A stretch of 64,000 bases of DNA, from positions 2,046,001-2,110,000 of the forward strand of contig NZ_CP114909.1 of NCBI RefSeq assembly GCF_027497355.1, read 5' to 3'. This document shows positions 1 through 9,154 of this stretch, piece by piece. Source of the DNA: Micromonospora sp. WMMA1947 (lineage in GTDB: Bacteria; Actinomycetota; Actinomycetes; Mycobacteriales; Micromonosporaceae). Every line of letters begins with the position of its first letter. The first letter of the stretch is position 1. The notes under the pieces are model-generated. The model worked only from the letters and a program-made list of their open reading frames with translations. It had not been told where the DNA came from and made no database searches. The translations under genes and the position numbers were made by a program.

Positions 1-2164
1 AACCCACGTCCGCACCCCGGAACGAGTAGATCGCCTGGTCCGGGTCACCGATCGCGCACAGGTTGCCGTCCGGCGGGCTGAGCAGCCGCAGCAGGTCGTA
101 CTGCACGGCGTCGACGTCCTGGTACTCGTCGACGAAGATCCACTTCCACCGCTCGCGGTACTCCCGCACCAGCTTCCGGTCCCCCTTGAGCAGGGCCACC
201 GGCAGCGTCAGCAGCTCGTCCAGGTCGACCAGGTCCCGCTTGCGCAGCAGTGCCACGTACCGCTCGTCGTCGTCACCGGCCTCGGCGCGCGCCGCCGCCC
301 GGTCCGCGTCGTCGGCGATCCGGAAGTCCGCCGGCAGCCCGGCCGCCGCCGCGTTCTCCCGCAGCACGGTCAGGCCGAGCGAGTGGAACGTGCCGACCGT
401 GACGTCCTCGGCGACCGGGCCGAGCAGCCCGTCCAGCCGGTGCCGCAGCTCCTCGGCCGCCCGCCGGGTGAACGTGATCGCCAGGCACTGGTCGGGGAAG
501 ACGTTCAGCTCCGCGCAGAGGTACGCGATCCGGTGGGTGAGCGTCCGCGTCTTGCCGGTGCCCGGACCGGCCACGATGAGCAGCGGACCACCCGGCGCCG
601 ACGCGGCCACCCGCTGCATCGCGTCCAGCCGGTCCAGCAGGCCGGTGCCGACCTCCTCCATCCCGGCGAGCATCGGCTCGAACGGTTCGTGCGGAGACGG
701 CGGCGGCGCGATCGGAGGCGCGGGCGGCGGCGTGCGCTTCGGCTCCGGCCGGGCCGCCGCCGGGCGTTTGGCCTTCGGCTTCGGTGCCGGCTCCGCGGGC
801 CGCCGCTGCGCGGGCACCGGTACGTCGAACAGCGTCTCCTGCCCGGCCCGGCCACCCGAGGCGCCCAGTTCCGCCGGATCGAACAGCGTGATCACGCCGT
901 ACTCGCCGTCGTAGCCCGGCACCCGGCGCACGTCGCCGCGGCGCAGCCGGCCGATGCCCTCCGCGAGCAGCTCGCCGCCGACCCGGCCGATCTCCTCGAC
1001 CGGGGTACGCGTCAGGATCTCCAGCTCCGGGCCGAGCGCGGCGATCAGCTCGTTGAGCTTGCCCTCGACCTTCTTCGACCGCGCGCCGACCCGGTTCAGC
1101 TCACCCAGGATCTCGGCCAGCGGCACCAGGTGCGCCACCTCGCGCGCGTGCGCCGGACGGTGACCCACCGGCCGGTCCGCCAGCTCCTCGACCCGGCTGA
1201 GTACGCCCACGGTGAGCGGTTTGCCGCACTCCGGGCAGCGTCCGCCCGCCTCGCGGGTCCGCTCCGGCGACCAGTTCACCCCGCACAGGCGGTGCCCGTC
1301 GGCGTGGTACTTGCCCTCCTCCGGGAAGAACTCCACGGTGCCCGCGAGCCCGTCGCCGGTCCGCAGCGCCTCCCGGATGGCGAAGTAGTCGCGCGCGGCG
1401 GTGAGGACCGTGGCCTCCCGGGCCAGCGCGGGCGGCGAGTGCGCGTCCGAGTTCGACACCAGCTGGTAGCGGTCCAGGCTGCCGACCCGCCAGTTCATCT
1501 CCGGGTCGGACGACAGACCGGTCTCCACCGCGAAGATGTGCTCGGCCAGGTCGGCGTAGCAGTCCGCGATCGCGTCGAAGCCGGACTTCGAACCGAGCGC
1601 GGAGAACCAGGGCGTCCAGATGTGCGCGGGCACCAGGTAGCCGTCCGGGCTCGCCTCCAGCGTGATCTCCAGCAGGTCGCGGGAGTCCAGCCCGAGGATC
1701 GGCCGGCCGTCCGAGCCGAGGTTGCCGATCCGGCCCAGCGCGGTGTTGAACCGGGCCACCGCGTCCAGGTCCGGCAGGTAGATCAGGTGGTGCACCTTGC
1801 GGGTGCGGTCGTCACGCTTGTAGATCGTGGAGATCTCCACGCTCAGCATGTACCGGACCGGGTCGGCCTCCGCCTCACTCGCGAGGCGGGGCGGCAGCCG
1901 CCGGGCCACGTCCCGCTCCGCCTCGGGCGAGAGCCGGTACAGGCCCGGCTCGGCCGGGTGCAGCGTCTCGCGCAGGTGGTCGTACCAGGCGGGATGGGTG
2001 AAGTCGCCGGTGCCGAGCACGCCGATGCCCTTGCGCCGGGCCCACCAGGCCAGGTTCGGCAGGGTCAGGTCGCGGCTGCACGCGCGGGAGTACTTCGAGT
2101 GGATGTGCAGATCCGCGACGTACGGCGGGAGGCCACCGGGGGGTGCGGCGCTGAACGGAGGCAC
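1..2164 (-). CDS. PHP-domain/UvrD-Rep helicase fusion, 3' end beyond window
   Basis: About 720 codons are visible before the gene runs off the left edge. The N-terminus is a PHP-type phosphoesterase (metal motif DLHIHSKYS at about residues 18-26), of the kind found in TIGR00375 / endonuclease Q-like proteins. A zinc-finger-like stretch with CPECGK follows, then an Ala/Pro/Lys-rich linker. The C-terminal part is a superfamily 1A helicase: Walker A GPGTGKT, motif II VDEYQDVD, motif III GDPDQAIYSFRG at the window edge. The likely role is DNA repair, with one chain that nicks or processes damaged DNA and unwinds it. GTG 2164 is chosen because AGGA lies 6 nt upstream; GTG 2179 is the alternative. 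The domain reading is secure, but substrate and activity are inferred. Confidence 0.85.
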   Translation of the reverse strand, partial: MPPFSAAPPGGLPPYVADLHIHSKYSRACSRDLTLPNLAWWARRKGIGVLGTGDFTHPAWYDHLRETLHPAEPGLYRLSPEAERDVARRLPPRLASEAEADPVRYMLSVEISTIYKRDDRTRKVHHLIYLPDLDAVARFNTALGRIGNLGSDGRPILGLDSRDLLEITLEASPDGYLVPAHIWTPWFSALGSKSGFDAIADCYADLAEHIFAVETGLSSDPEMNWRVGSLDRYQLVSNSDAHSPPALAREATVLTAARDYFAIREALRTGDGLAGTVEFFPEEGKYHADGHRLCGVNWSPERTREAGGRCPECGKPLTVGVLSRVEELADRPVGHRPAHAREVAHLVPLAEILGELNRVGARSKKVEGKLNELIAALGPELEILTRTPVEEIGRVGGELLAEGIGRLRRGDVRRVPGYDGEYGVITLFDPAELGASGGRAGQETLFDVPVPAQRRPAEPAPKPKAKRPAAARPEPKRTPPPAPPIAPPPSPHEPFEPMLAGMEEVGTGLLDRLDAMQRVAASAPGGPLLIVAGPGTGKTRTLTHRIAYLCAELNVFPDQCLAITFTRRAAEELRHRLDGLLGPVAEDVTVGTFHSLGLTVLRENAAAAGLPADFRIADDADRAAARAEAGDDDERYVALLRKRDLVDLDELLTLPVALLKGDRKLVREYRERWKWIFVDEYQDVDAVQYDLLRLLSPPDGNLCAIGDPDQAIYSFRGADVG

Positions 2165-2258
2165 GCCGCATCCTGTCACGTCCGGTCCACCGCCCGCCCG
2201 TCGCCACGCGTACGGGTGACCTGAGCAATGCGGTGCTGGACTCGGCGGCCCCGGCACG

Positions 2259-3530
2259 CTATTGCGCGCGCAGCTCGACGAGCGTCACCTGGGGAGGCGC
2301 ACCCACCCGTACCGGCGGGCCCCAGAAACCGGCGCCGTTCGTGACGTACACCTTCGTGCCGTCGACCTCGCCGAGACCGGAGACCACCGGCTGTTCGAGC
2401 TTCACCGCCAGGTTGAACGGCACCATCTGGCCGCCGTGGGTGTGCCCGGAGAGCTGGAGGTCGACGCCGAACTTCGCCGCCTCCTGCGCGGCCACCGGCT
2501 GGTGCGCCAGCAGCACCACCGGCCGGCTCGGGTCACGGTCGCCGAGGGCGGCGGCGTAGTCGGCGGGCCCGGCCACTCCGGTCCCGGCGGCGCTCACGTC
2601 GTTCACCCCGGCCAGATCCAGCACGCCACCCCGGGCCTGGATCTCCTGCCGCTCGTTCTGGAGCACCCGCAGGCCGAGCCGGTCCACCTCGCGGACCCAC
2701 TCCTCCACGCCCGAGTAGTACTCGTGGTTGCCGGTGACGAAGAAGTTGCCGTACCGGGACCGCAGGTCGCGCAGCGGCTCGGCGGCCTCGCCCAGCTCGG
2801 CCACCGTGCCGTCGACCAGGTCACCGACCACGGCGACCAGGTCGGCGTCCATCCGGTTGATCATCGCGACGATCCGCTCGGTGTGCGCCCGGCCGCGCAA
2901 CGGCCCGAGGTGGATGTCGGAGACGGTGGCGATACGCAGGCCGTCCATGCTCCGGGGCAGCTTCGCCAGCGGGATCTGCACCCGGTCGAGCTGCGGCGGA
3001 CCCATCGCGGTGCGGACGCCGTACCCGGTGACGCCGGCGGCGGTGAGCCCGGCGAAGATCGCCGCCCCGCGGGCGAGCAGCAACCGCCGGGAGGGGTCGT
3101 GGTCCGGCGCGGGGGTGCCGGCCGGCGGCGCGTCGGCGTTGTCGACCGGCGGCGTCGTCGCACCCTCCGCCGTCGCCGCGCCCACGAGTGCGGGCTCGGG
3201 CTCCGGGCCGGCGGCGACCGCCGAGCGGGCCCGGCGGCGCAGCACGAGCCGGACCACCGCGGTCGGCACTTCGAGCACCAGCAGCAGCACCAGCAGGTAG
3301 AACATCAGCGCGACCCAGAGGTAGCCGGGCCAGGCGAGCCAGTACCAGCCGTTGCGCGTGCCGGCCATGGTCACCGGTACGAGCACCGCCAGCGCCGCGA
3401 TCGCCACCGTGCCCGCCCGGCGCCACCGCCCCGGGCGCGTGGTGTCCCGGACCAGCCGCTTCCACAGGTAGAAGTGGATCAGGCCGATCACGAGCACGAC
3501 GAAGCCCAGGAATGCCGCCATGGCCAGCAC
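2259..3530 (-). CDS. membrane-anchored metallophosphoesterase
   Basis: A 423-aa protein with four hydrophobic segments in about the first 190 residues, the last just after a charged Pro/Ala-rich linker, followed by a calcineurin-like phosphoesterase domain. Metal-binding motifs seen in order are DIHLG, GDLVDG, GNHEYY and HTHGGQ, typical of the YkuE/YaeI-like group that hydrolyses phosphomonoester or UDP-linked lipid substrates at the membrane. GTG 3530 has GGGGG 5 nt upstream; ATG 3521 is an in-frame alternative. It lies 11 nt downstream of moaD on the same strand, so it may be the last gene of the moa unit, although no functional link is known. Confidence 0.85.
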   Translation of the reverse strand: MLAMAAFLGFVVLVIGLIHFYLWKRLVRDTTRPGRWRRAGTVAIAALAVLVPVTMAGTRNGWYWLAWPGYLWVALMFYLLVLLLVLEVPTAVVRLVLRRRARSAVAAGPEPEPALVGAATAEGATTPPVDNADAPPAGTPAPDHDPSRRLLLARGAAIFAGLTAAGVTGYGVRTAMGPPQLDRVQIPLAKLPRSMDGLRIATVSDIHLGPLRGRAHTERIVAMINRMDADLVAVVGDLVDGTVAELGEAAEPLRDLRSRYGNFFVTGNHEYYSGVEEWVREVDRLGLRVLQNERQEIQARGGVLDLAGVNDVSAAGTGVAGPADYAAALGDRDPSRPVVLLAHQPVAAQEAAKFGVDLQLSGHTHGGQMVPFNLAVKLEQPVVSGLGEVDGTKVYVTNGAGFWGPPVRVGAPPQVTLVELRAQ

Positions 3531-3541
3531 GTGTGCCCCCC

Positions 3542-3787
3542 TCAGCCGCCCGCGAAGGGCGGCAGCACGTCCACCGTCACCCCGGCCGGCAACAGTGCCT
3601 GTCGATCATGACAGGCCACGCCGTCGACCAGAAAACTCGCCGCCTTCAGCACCACCGCGAGGCGTTCGCCGTGCCGGGCGGTCAGGTCATCGAGGAGTTC
3701 GTCCAGAGAGCGGCCGGCGGATGCGGTCTCCTCGGAGCGACCGGCGGCAGCCCGGGCGCCGGCGAAATAGCGGACCGTGAGTTCCAT
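3542..3787 (-). CDS. moaD: MoaD/ThiS-family sulfur carrier
   Basis: An 81-aa ubiquitin-like protein ending in PPFAGG. The C-terminal Gly-Gly is the site that is adenylated and thiocarboxylated in MoaD, the small subunit of molybdopterin synthase. The length matches the family. The ATG follows the moaA stop codon by 2 nt, so the two are cotranscribed. The context (moaA, fdhD, mobA within 5 kb) favours molybdopterin over thiamine synthesis. No moaE, moaB or moaC is in the window, so the large synthase subunit must be encoded elsewhere. Confidence 0.9.
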   Translation of the reverse strand: MELTVRYFAGARAAAGRSEETASAGRSLDELLDDLTARHGERLAVVLKAASFLVDGVACHDRQALLPAGVTVDVLPPFAGG

Positions 3788-3789
3788 CC

Positions 3790-4803
3790 TCAGCCTCCGA
3801 TCGCCGACATCGAGCGCGCGGGCTGGAGGAACGTCGGATCGTCGATGCCGTGCCCGGCCCGCTTGGCCCACATCGCGGCGCGCCAGCGGCGGGCCAATTC
3901 CTCGTCGTCGGCGCCGTCGCGCAACGCGCCGCGCAGGTCCGACTCCTCGGTGGCGAACAGGCAGTTGCGCACCTGGCCGTCGGCGGTGAGCCGGGTGCGG
4001 TCGCAGTCGCCGCAGAACGGCCGGGTCACGCTGGCGATCACCCCGACCCGGGCCGGCCCACCGTCCACCAGCCACGTCTCGGCCGGTGCCGCGCCCCGCT
4101 CGGACGGGTCCGGCGTCAGCGCGAACGCGGCCTGCAGGGAGGCCAGGATCTCGTCGGCGGTGACCATCGTCGAGCGGTCCCAGCCGTGCTGCGCGTCGAG
4201 CGGCATCTGCTCGATGAACCGCAGCTCGTAGCCGTGCGCGAGCGCGAACCGGAGCAGCGCGGGTGCCTCGTCGTCGTTCGTGCCGCGCATGAGCACCGAA
4301 TTGATCTTCACAGGGGTCAGCCCGGCCTCCGCCGCGCCGGCCAGCCCGGCGAGTACGTCGGCGAGCCGGTCCCGGCGGGTCAGCGCGGTGAACCGGTCCC
4401 GGTCCAGCGTGTCGAGCGAGACGTTGACGCGGTCCAGCCCGGCTTCGCGCAGCGCGGACGCCATCCGGGCCAGGCCGATGCCGTTCGTGGTCAGCGAGAT
4501 GCGCGGCCGGGGCGTGAGCGCGGCGACCGCCGCCACGATGCCGGGCAGGCCGGGCCGGATGAGCGGCTCACCGCCGGTGAAGCGCACCTCGGTGATGCCG
4601 AGCCGGGACACCGCGACACCCACCAGCCGGACGATCTCGTCGTCGGTGAGCAGTTGCGGATTGGCCAGCCAGGGCAGACCCTCCGCCGGCATGCAGTAGG
4701 TGCAGCGCAGGTTGCACTTGTCGGTGAGCGAGACCCGCAGGTCCCGGGCGACACGGCCATACCGGTCGGCGAGGACGCCGTCGGCCGTCCGGGGGGCGCT
4801 CAT
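3790..4803 (-). CDS. moaA: GTP 3',8-cyclase (radical SAM)
   Basis: A 337-aa radical SAM enzyme that catalyses the first step of molybdenum-cofactor synthesis, converting GTP to 3',8-cyclo-7,8-dihydro-GTP. The N-terminal [4Fe-4S] cluster motif CNLRCTYC has cysteines near residues 30, 34 and 37. The second cluster is FCGDC with a further Cys at about 264, 267 and 281. The protein ends in the conserved Gly-Gly tail used to activate radical chemistry. The ATG overlaps the stop of the upstream kinase gene as ATGA, which points to translational coupling. All key residues are present. Confidence 0.95.
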   Translation of the reverse strand: MSAPRTADGVLADRYGRVARDLRVSLTDKCNLRCTYCMPAEGLPWLANPQLLTDDEIVRLVGVAVSRLGITEVRFTGGEPLIRPGLPGIVAAVAALTPRPRISLTTNGIGLARMASALREAGLDRVNVSLDTLDRDRFTALTRRDRLADVLAGLAGAAEAGLTPVKINSVLMRGTNDDEAPALLRFALAHGYELRFIEQMPLDAQHGWDRSTMVTADEILASLQAAFALTPDPSERGAAPAETWLVDGGPARVGVIASVTRPFCGDCDRTRLTADGQVRNCLFATEESDLRGALRDGADDEELARRWRAAMWAKRAGHGIDDPTFLQPARSMSAIGG

Positions 4804-5714
4804 CTGTCGACCGTAGCGCGGTCGGGCCCCCGGAGGGCGGCACGGGCGGTGGAGCGTACGGCGTCCGCGTACGCGGCACCGAAGATCGCGGTGTGCACGA
4901 GCAGCAGATGCAGCTGATGCAGCGGCACCCGTTCCAGCCACCCGTCGGCCGGTGGCCACGCCTCCCGGTAGGCGGCCATGATCCGATCCAGGTGCGGTGG
5001 GCCGCCGAACAGCGCGAGCTGCGCCAGGTCGGTCTCGCGGTGGCCGCCGTGCGCGGCCGGGTCGACCAGCCACACCCGGCCGTCGGCGCCCCAGAGCAGG
5101 TTGCCCGGCCAGAGATCGCCGTGCAGCCGGGCGGGCGGCTCGTCACCGCCGAACTCGCCGATCCGGTCGACGACCTGCTCGACGAGCGCCGCCCCGGCGC
5201 CGTCGAGCGCGCCGTCGTCGACCGACATGCGCAGGTAGGGAAGGAGTCGGCGCCGGGCGAACCAGTCCGGCCAGGGACCGGGGTCGGGCGTGTTGTCCTG
5301 CGGCAGCGCGCCGATGAACCCGGCCCGGTCCGCGCCGAACGCGGGCGCCCCGGCGCGGTGCAGCCCGGCCAGGTCGCGGCCGAACGCCTCCGCGGCCTCC
5401 GGCGTGGGCTCGCCGGGCTCCACCCAGTCGAGCGCCAGCAGGTCGGGCAACGCGACCAGCACGTCCGGTACGGGCACCGAGCCGGCCTCGCGCAGCCAGC
5501 GCAGCCCGGCCGCCTCGGCGGCGAAGAAGCCCTCCGGCAGCGGACGCGCGGCCCGTTCCGGCCACGTCTTCGCGAACACCGAGTGCCCGTCGTCGAGCGT
5601 GAGCCGGGAGGCGGCGCAGATGTCACCACCGGAGACCGGCGTCTCCCGGATCCGCTGGTGGGTCAGGAAGGTCGGCAGGTGCTCCGGGTGTGCCCGCAGG
5701 TATGCCAGGTCCAT
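4800..5714 (-). CDS. fructosamine kinase / ketosamine-3-kinase family protein
   Basis: A 304-aa small-molecule kinase of the APH-like fold. Visible landmarks are the ATP-binding Lys in VFAKTW (about residue 49), the catalytic loop [13 protein letters not shown] (H198, D200, N205) and the metal-binding Asp in WLVDPA (D218). Family members phosphorylate fructosamines or ribulosamines so that early glycation products can be removed from proteins. It is the first gene of a unit with moaA (ATGA overlap), moaD and the phosphoesterase. A TACCTT -10-like element 6 nt upstream of the ATG suggests leaderless transcription. The substrate is not determined. Confidence 0.85.
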   Translation of the reverse strand: MDLAYLRAHPEHLPTFLTHQRIRETPVSGGDICAASRLTLDDGHSVFAKTWPERAARPLPEGFFAAEAAGLRWLREAGSVPVPDVLVALPDLLALDWVEPGEPTPEAAEAFGRDLAGLHRAGAPAFGADRAGFIGALPQDNTPDPGPWPDWFARRRLLPYLRMSVDDGALDGAGAALVEQVVDRIGEFGGDEPPARLHGDLWPGNLLWGADGRVWLVDPAAHGGHRETDLAQLALFGGPPHLDRIMAAYREAWPPADGWLERVPLHQLHLLLVHTAIFGAAYADAVRSTARAALRGPDRATVDR

Positions 5715-5720
5715 GTGCGC

Positions 5721-5726
5721 AAGGTA
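5721..5726 (-). promoter_or_regulatory. leaderless-type -10 element for the fructosamine kinase-moaA-moaD unit
   Basis: On the minus strand TACCTT lies 6 nt before the ATG at 5714. The TAnnnT-N6/7-ATG layout is the hallmark of actinobacterial leaderless promoters and supports this start codon. No convincing -35 is visible. Confidence 0.5.
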
Positions 5727-5785
5727 GCGGTTACCTCGGACATCCGTGTGCCGAGAAGCGCCGCCGATTGCCGCTGACCTGGACC

Positions 5786-5827
5786 GATACGCTCCGTATC
5801 TGTGGACGAACCGCGTGTCGTCCACAG
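5786..5827. promoter_or_regulatory. two adjoining palindromes in a divergent promoter region
   Basis: GATACG-ctc-CGTATC (5786-5800) abuts CTGTGGACGA-8 nt-TCGTCCACAG (5800-5827), a perfect 10-bp inverted repeat. Both lie in the 152-nt gap between the divergent kinase and DUF4192 genes and look like operator sites. The arms of the second also resemble opposed, imperfect DnaA boxes. No regulator can be named. Confidence 0.4.
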
Positions 5828-5866
5828 GGGCGGACACGGTGGTCCGCCACCGCCCACGCTCCCGGC

Positions 5867-7027
5867 ATGAACTCCACCGAGCCAGCGCGCCTCTCCGTCC
5901 GCTCACCGGCCGACATGGTCGCGGCCGTGCCCTACCTGCTCGGCTTCCATCCCGCCGACAGCGTCGTGGTGGTCGCGGTACGCGGCCGGCGCGTCGTCTT
6001 CGCCGCCCGCGGCGACCTGCCCGCACCCGGCGCCGACCCCGGCCCGGCGGCCCGGCACCTGGCACAGGTGGTGGCCCGGCAGGACGCCGACGCCGCCACG
6101 GTCGTCGGCTACGGTCCGGCCGCCCGGGTGACAGGGATCGTGGACGCGATCGGCGACGCGCTGACCGCCACCGGGCTGGTCGTGCTCGACGCGCTGCGCG
6201 TCACCGAGGGCCGCTGGTTCTCGTACCTCTGCGCCGAGCCGTCCTGCTGCCCGCCCGAGGGCACCCCGTACGACCCGGCCGCCAGCCAGGTCAGCGCGGC
6301 TGCCGTGTTCGCCGGTCAGGTCGCGCTGCCCGACCGGGCCGCGCTGGTCGCGCAGGTGTCCCCGCTCGACGGGCCGGTCCGGCTCGCCATGCGCCGGGCC
6401 ACCGGCCGGGCGCGCCTCCGCCTGGCCGCGCTCACCGGCCCTCCGTCCGCGTCGTCGGGCGGCCCGGTGGGCGGCGCGCCGATCGACGGCTCCGAGCCGG
6501 GCAAACAGTCGCCGGTCCCGGCGGACGGCCCGGCGACGGACGGACAGTCGCCGGTTCCGGCCGACGGCCCCGCATCGGGTGCGGCGCCGCGTGCGGTGCG
6601 GACGGCGGGCACGGCGGCAGTGCGTGCCGCCTTTCGCCGGCAGCGGCGCGGCGAGCGGCTGGACGACGACGAGGTGGCCTGGCTGACGGTGCTCCTCGTC
6701 CACGTGGCCGTACGCGACCACGCCTGGTCCCGCACCGACGGCCGGGACGAGGACATCAGCCTCTGGACGGACGTGCTGCGACGCGCCGAGCCGGACCTGA
6801 TCGCCGCGCCGGGCTGCCTGCTCGCGTTCGCCGCCTGGCGCTGTGGGCACGGGGCACTGGCCGCTGTCGCCCTGGAGCGGGTGCTGTCCGCCCACCCCGG
6901 CTACTCGCTCGCGGTGCTGCTCGACGAGGCGCTCCGGCGCGGCCTCGCCCCGGCCGCGCTGGACGGGTGGCCCGGTCCGGACGACGGCGCGGTGCTGCGG
7001 CGCCGCCGACGCCGACCCCGCCGGTGA
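5867..7027 (+). CDS. DUF4192 family protein
   Basis: A 386-aa soluble protein of the actinobacterial DUF4192 family (N-terminal SPADMVAAVPYLLGFHPADS), function unknown. The region around residues 205-245 is low-complexity and contains two near-identical copies of QSPVPADGPA, encoded by a 39-nt tandem DNA repeat (about 6506-6583). This looks like a variable linker between the two halves of the domain. The C-terminus is an arginine-rich tail. ATG 5867 is chosen because it begins the conserved family N-terminus; the upstream in-frame extension covers the palindromes and looks non-coding. Confidence 0.75.
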   Translation: MNSTEPARLSVRSPADMVAAVPYLLGFHPADSVVVVAVRGRRVVFAARGDLPAPGADPGPAARHLAQVVARQDADAATVVGYGPAARVTGIVDAIGDALTATGLVVLDALRVTEGRWFSYLCAEPSCCPPEGTPYDPAASQVSAAAVFAGQVALPDRAALVAQVSPLDGPVRLAMRRATGRARLRLAALTGPPSASSGGPVGGAPIDGSEPGKQSPVPADGPATDGQSPVPADGPASGAAPRAVRTAGTAAVRAAFRRQRRGERLDDDEVAWLTVLLVHVAVRDHAWSRTDGRDEDISLWTDVLRRAEPDLIAAPGCLLAFAAWRCGHGALAAVALERVLSAHPGYSLAVLLDEALRRGLAPAALDGWPGPDDGAVLRRRRRRPRR

Positions 7028-7074
7028 CCGCTCACCCGTCCGCCGGGACGGCCACGTCCGCGACGCCGGTGCCG

Positions 7075-7929
7075 TCAGCTGCCGACGCGCGCCGCCCCGG
7101 TGTAGACGTTCATGGTCGGCCCGCGCAGGAAACCGACAAGCGTCATCCCGGCCTCCTCGGCCAGCTCGACCGCGAGCGTGCTGGGTGCGGACACCGCCGC
7201 GAGCAGCGGCACCCCCGCCATCCACGCCTTCTGGGTGAGTTCGAAACTGGCCCGCCCGGAGACCAGCAGCACGTGCCCGGCCAGCGGCAGCCGCCCCTCC
7301 CGGGCGGCCCAGCCGAGCACCTTGTCCACCGCGTTGTGCCGCCCGACGTCCTCGCGCAGCACGACCAGCTCCCCGTCGGGGGTGAAGAGGCCGGCGGCGT
7401 GCAGGCCGCCGGTGCGGTCGAAGGCGCGCTGCGCGGCGCGCAGCCGGTCCGGCAGCGCGGCCAGCAGTTCGGCGGTGACCACCAGCGGGTCGTCCCGCAC
7501 CGCGAACTGGGAGCGGGTCCGTACGGAGTCGATGCTGGCCTTGCCGCAGACGCCGCACGAGCTGGTGGTGTAGAAGTTGCGCGACGGGTCGGTGACGGGC
7601 TCCGGCACACCGGGCGAGAGCACCACGTCGACCACGTTGTACGTGTTCGGCGTCTCCGCCCCGGCGCACAGCTGCGCGGTGTGCACGTCCTCCGCCGACC
7701 GGATCAGCCCTTCGGTGAGCAGGAAGCCGATCGCCAGGTCGAGATCGTCGCCGGGCGTACGCATGGTCACCGCCAGCGGCCGGCGTCGGCCCGGACCGGC
7801 CGCGCCGACGCGGATCTCCAGCGGCTCCTCCACGGCCAGAGTGTCCTGCCGTCGGATCCGCCCCCGGCCGTCCCCGGCCGCGTCGAGGTCGATCCGCAGC
7901 ACACCACGCCGATCAGTCGCCCGTCCCAT
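7075..7929 (-). CDS. fdhD: formate dehydrogenase accessory sulfurtransferase FdhD
   Basis: A 284-aa protein that transfers sulfur from IscS to the bis-MGD cofactor of formate dehydrogenase. The functional CGVC motif has cysteines near residues 125 and 128, just after the conserved RNFYTTSS stretch. Other family signatures are GFLLTEGL and REDVGRHNA. It faces mobA divergently across 267 nt, a sensible pairing because MobA makes the guanine-dinucleotide cofactor that FdhD sulfurates. No formate dehydrogenase gene is in the window. Confidence 0.93.
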   Translation of the reverse strand: MGRATDRRGVLRIDLDAAGDGRGRIRRQDTLAVEEPLEIRVGAAGPGRRRPLAVTMRTPGDDLDLAIGFLLTEGLIRSAEDVHTAQLCAGAETPNTYNVVDVVLSPGVPEPVTDPSRNFYTTSSCGVCGKASIDSVRTRSQFAVRDDPLVVTAELLAALPDRLRAAQRAFDRTGGLHAAGLFTPDGELVVLREDVGRHNAVDKVLGWAAREGRLPLAGHVLLVSGRASFELTQKAWMAGVPLLAAVSAPSTLAVELAEEAGMTLVGFLRGPTMNVYTGAARVGS

Positions 7930-8053
7930 GCCGCCATCCTCCCCGGGCGTCCCACCGCCCGGCACGTCACCCCACACCTTCCCGCCCTCATCCGCCCCGC
8001 CCTCGGCCCCCGGCCCCGGCCCCTGGCCCCCAGGCCCGATGATCGTCACCAGT

Positions 8054-8102
8054 TCGGCGAAGTGGCGGTGTCGGAGGGCCATGGATGCCACCACTTCGCC
8101 GA
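8054..8102. repeat. 12-bp perfect inverted repeat in the fdhD-mobA gap
   Basis: TCGGCGAAGTGG (8054-8065) and CCACTTCGCCGA (8091-8102) are exact reverse complements around a 25-nt loop. The surrounding sequence, including a C-rich tract before it, is non-coding. It could be a dispersed intergenic palindrome of the genus or a transcript hairpin. Copy number cannot be judged from this window. Confidence 0.5.
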
Positions 8103-8184
8103 GAAGCAGTCGATCAACGTCGGATAACCGCCGAAAAATGCCGGACGCCCGCCCGAGCCGGGATGCGGCGGTCGTGACTGTGGC

Positions 8185-8190
8185 TACTGT
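8185..8190 (+). promoter_or_regulatory. leaderless-type -10 element for mobA
   Basis: TACTGT lies 6 nt before the mobA ATG, so the transcript probably begins at or next to the start codon. There is no separate Shine-Dalgarno sequence, which fits. Confidence 0.5.
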
Positions 8191-8196
8191 GAGGCG

Positions 8197-8835
8197 ATGA
8201 CGGGGTACGCGGCGGTCCTGCTCGCCGGTGGTGCGGCCCGGCGGATGCGCGGCGTGGACAAGCCGGCCCGTGCGGTCGGCGGCCGGCCGATGCTGCACCG
8301 GGTGCTGGACGCGGTGGCCGACGCGGACCAGCGGATCGTGGTCGGCTCGTCCGGCCCGGTGCCGCAGGGGGCCCGGACGACGCGGGAGGAGCCGCCCGGA
8401 GGTGGTCCGGTGGCCGCCACGGCGGCCGGGCTGGCGCTGCTCGACCCCGGTACGACGACTGTCGCGGTGCTCGCCGCCGACCTGCCACTGCTCACCCCCG
8501 CCGCGGTGGCCGAGCTGCGACGCGCCCTCGCCGCAGGGCCGGCCGACGCTCATCCCGCCGGCCGATCCGACGTACCGACGCCCGCGCTCTCCTGTTACGT
8601 GGACGGGGACGGCCGCCGCCAGCACCTCTGCGCCGTCTGGCGGGTACCGGCCCTGCGGACCGCCCTCGACCGGCTCGCCGCGGCGCGGGGCGGCTCGCTC
8701 GACGGGGCGCCGGTACGCGGGCTGCTGGCCGGCGTCGCCGTACGCGAGGTGTCCTGGTCCGCGTCCGGGCCGCCGCCCTGGTTCGACTGCGACACTGACG
8801 AGGACGTACGCCGGGCGGAGGAGTGGACGAGATGA
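8197..8835 (+). CDS. mobA: molybdenum cofactor guanylyltransferase
   Basis: A 212-aa nucleotidyltransferase that joins GMP to molybdopterin to form the MGD cofactor. The nucleotide-binding start is [18 protein letters not shown] (about residues 6-23), with the signature LAGG..RRMG..K degenerate at one Gly. The metal-binding AADLPLL is at about 92-98. The length matches the family (about 190-210). It is followed by a DUF6457 gene with an ATGA overlap, a common arrangement in actinobacteria. Confidence 0.88.
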   Translation: MTGYAAVLLAGGAARRMRGVDKPARAVGGRPMLHRVLDAVADADQRIVVGSSGPVPQGARTTREEPPGGGPVAATAAGLALLDPGTTTVAVLAADLPLLTPAAVAELRRALAAGPADAHPAGRSDVPTPALSCYVDGDGRRQHLCAVWRVPALRTALDRLAAARGGSLDGAPVRGLLAGVAVREVSWSASGPPPWFDCDTDEDVRRAEEWTR

Positions 8836-9089
8836 CGGTGCTGGACGACTGGGTCACGGCGGTGTGCGCCGAACTGGACCTGGACCCGGCGGGGGTGCCC
8901 GTGCCGACAGTGCTCGACGTGGCCCGGGACGTGGCCCACCAGGTGGTCCGGCCGGGCGCGCCGGTCACCGCGTACCTGCTGGGGCTGGCGGTGGGGCGCG
9001 GCGCGGACCCGGCCGCGGCGGCCGAGCGGCTCAGCGCGCTGGCCGGTTCCTGGCCGGTGGATCTGGGTGGTTCCACACCTGGGGATTAG
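8832..9089 (+). CDS. DUF6457 domain protein
   Basis: An 85-aa acidic protein ([15 protein letters not shown] near the N-terminus) matching the small DUF6457 family that commonly sits next to or is fused to MobA. ATG 8832 overlaps the mobA TGA as ATGA, so the two are translationally coupled. An in-frame GTG at 8823 is less likely. The function is unknown; a role helping MobA is suggested only by the constant neighbourhood. Confidence 0.75.
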   Translation: MTVLDDWVTAVCAELDLDPAGVPVPTVLDVARDVAHQVVRPGAPVTAYLLGLAVGRGADPAAAAERLSALAGSWPVDLGGSTPGD

Positions 9090-9154
9090 CGCCTCGCGCG
9101 GGATTCGGTCCCCCTCGCGCGTGGGTAGGGTGGCGGGAACGGACGGAGGCGATC

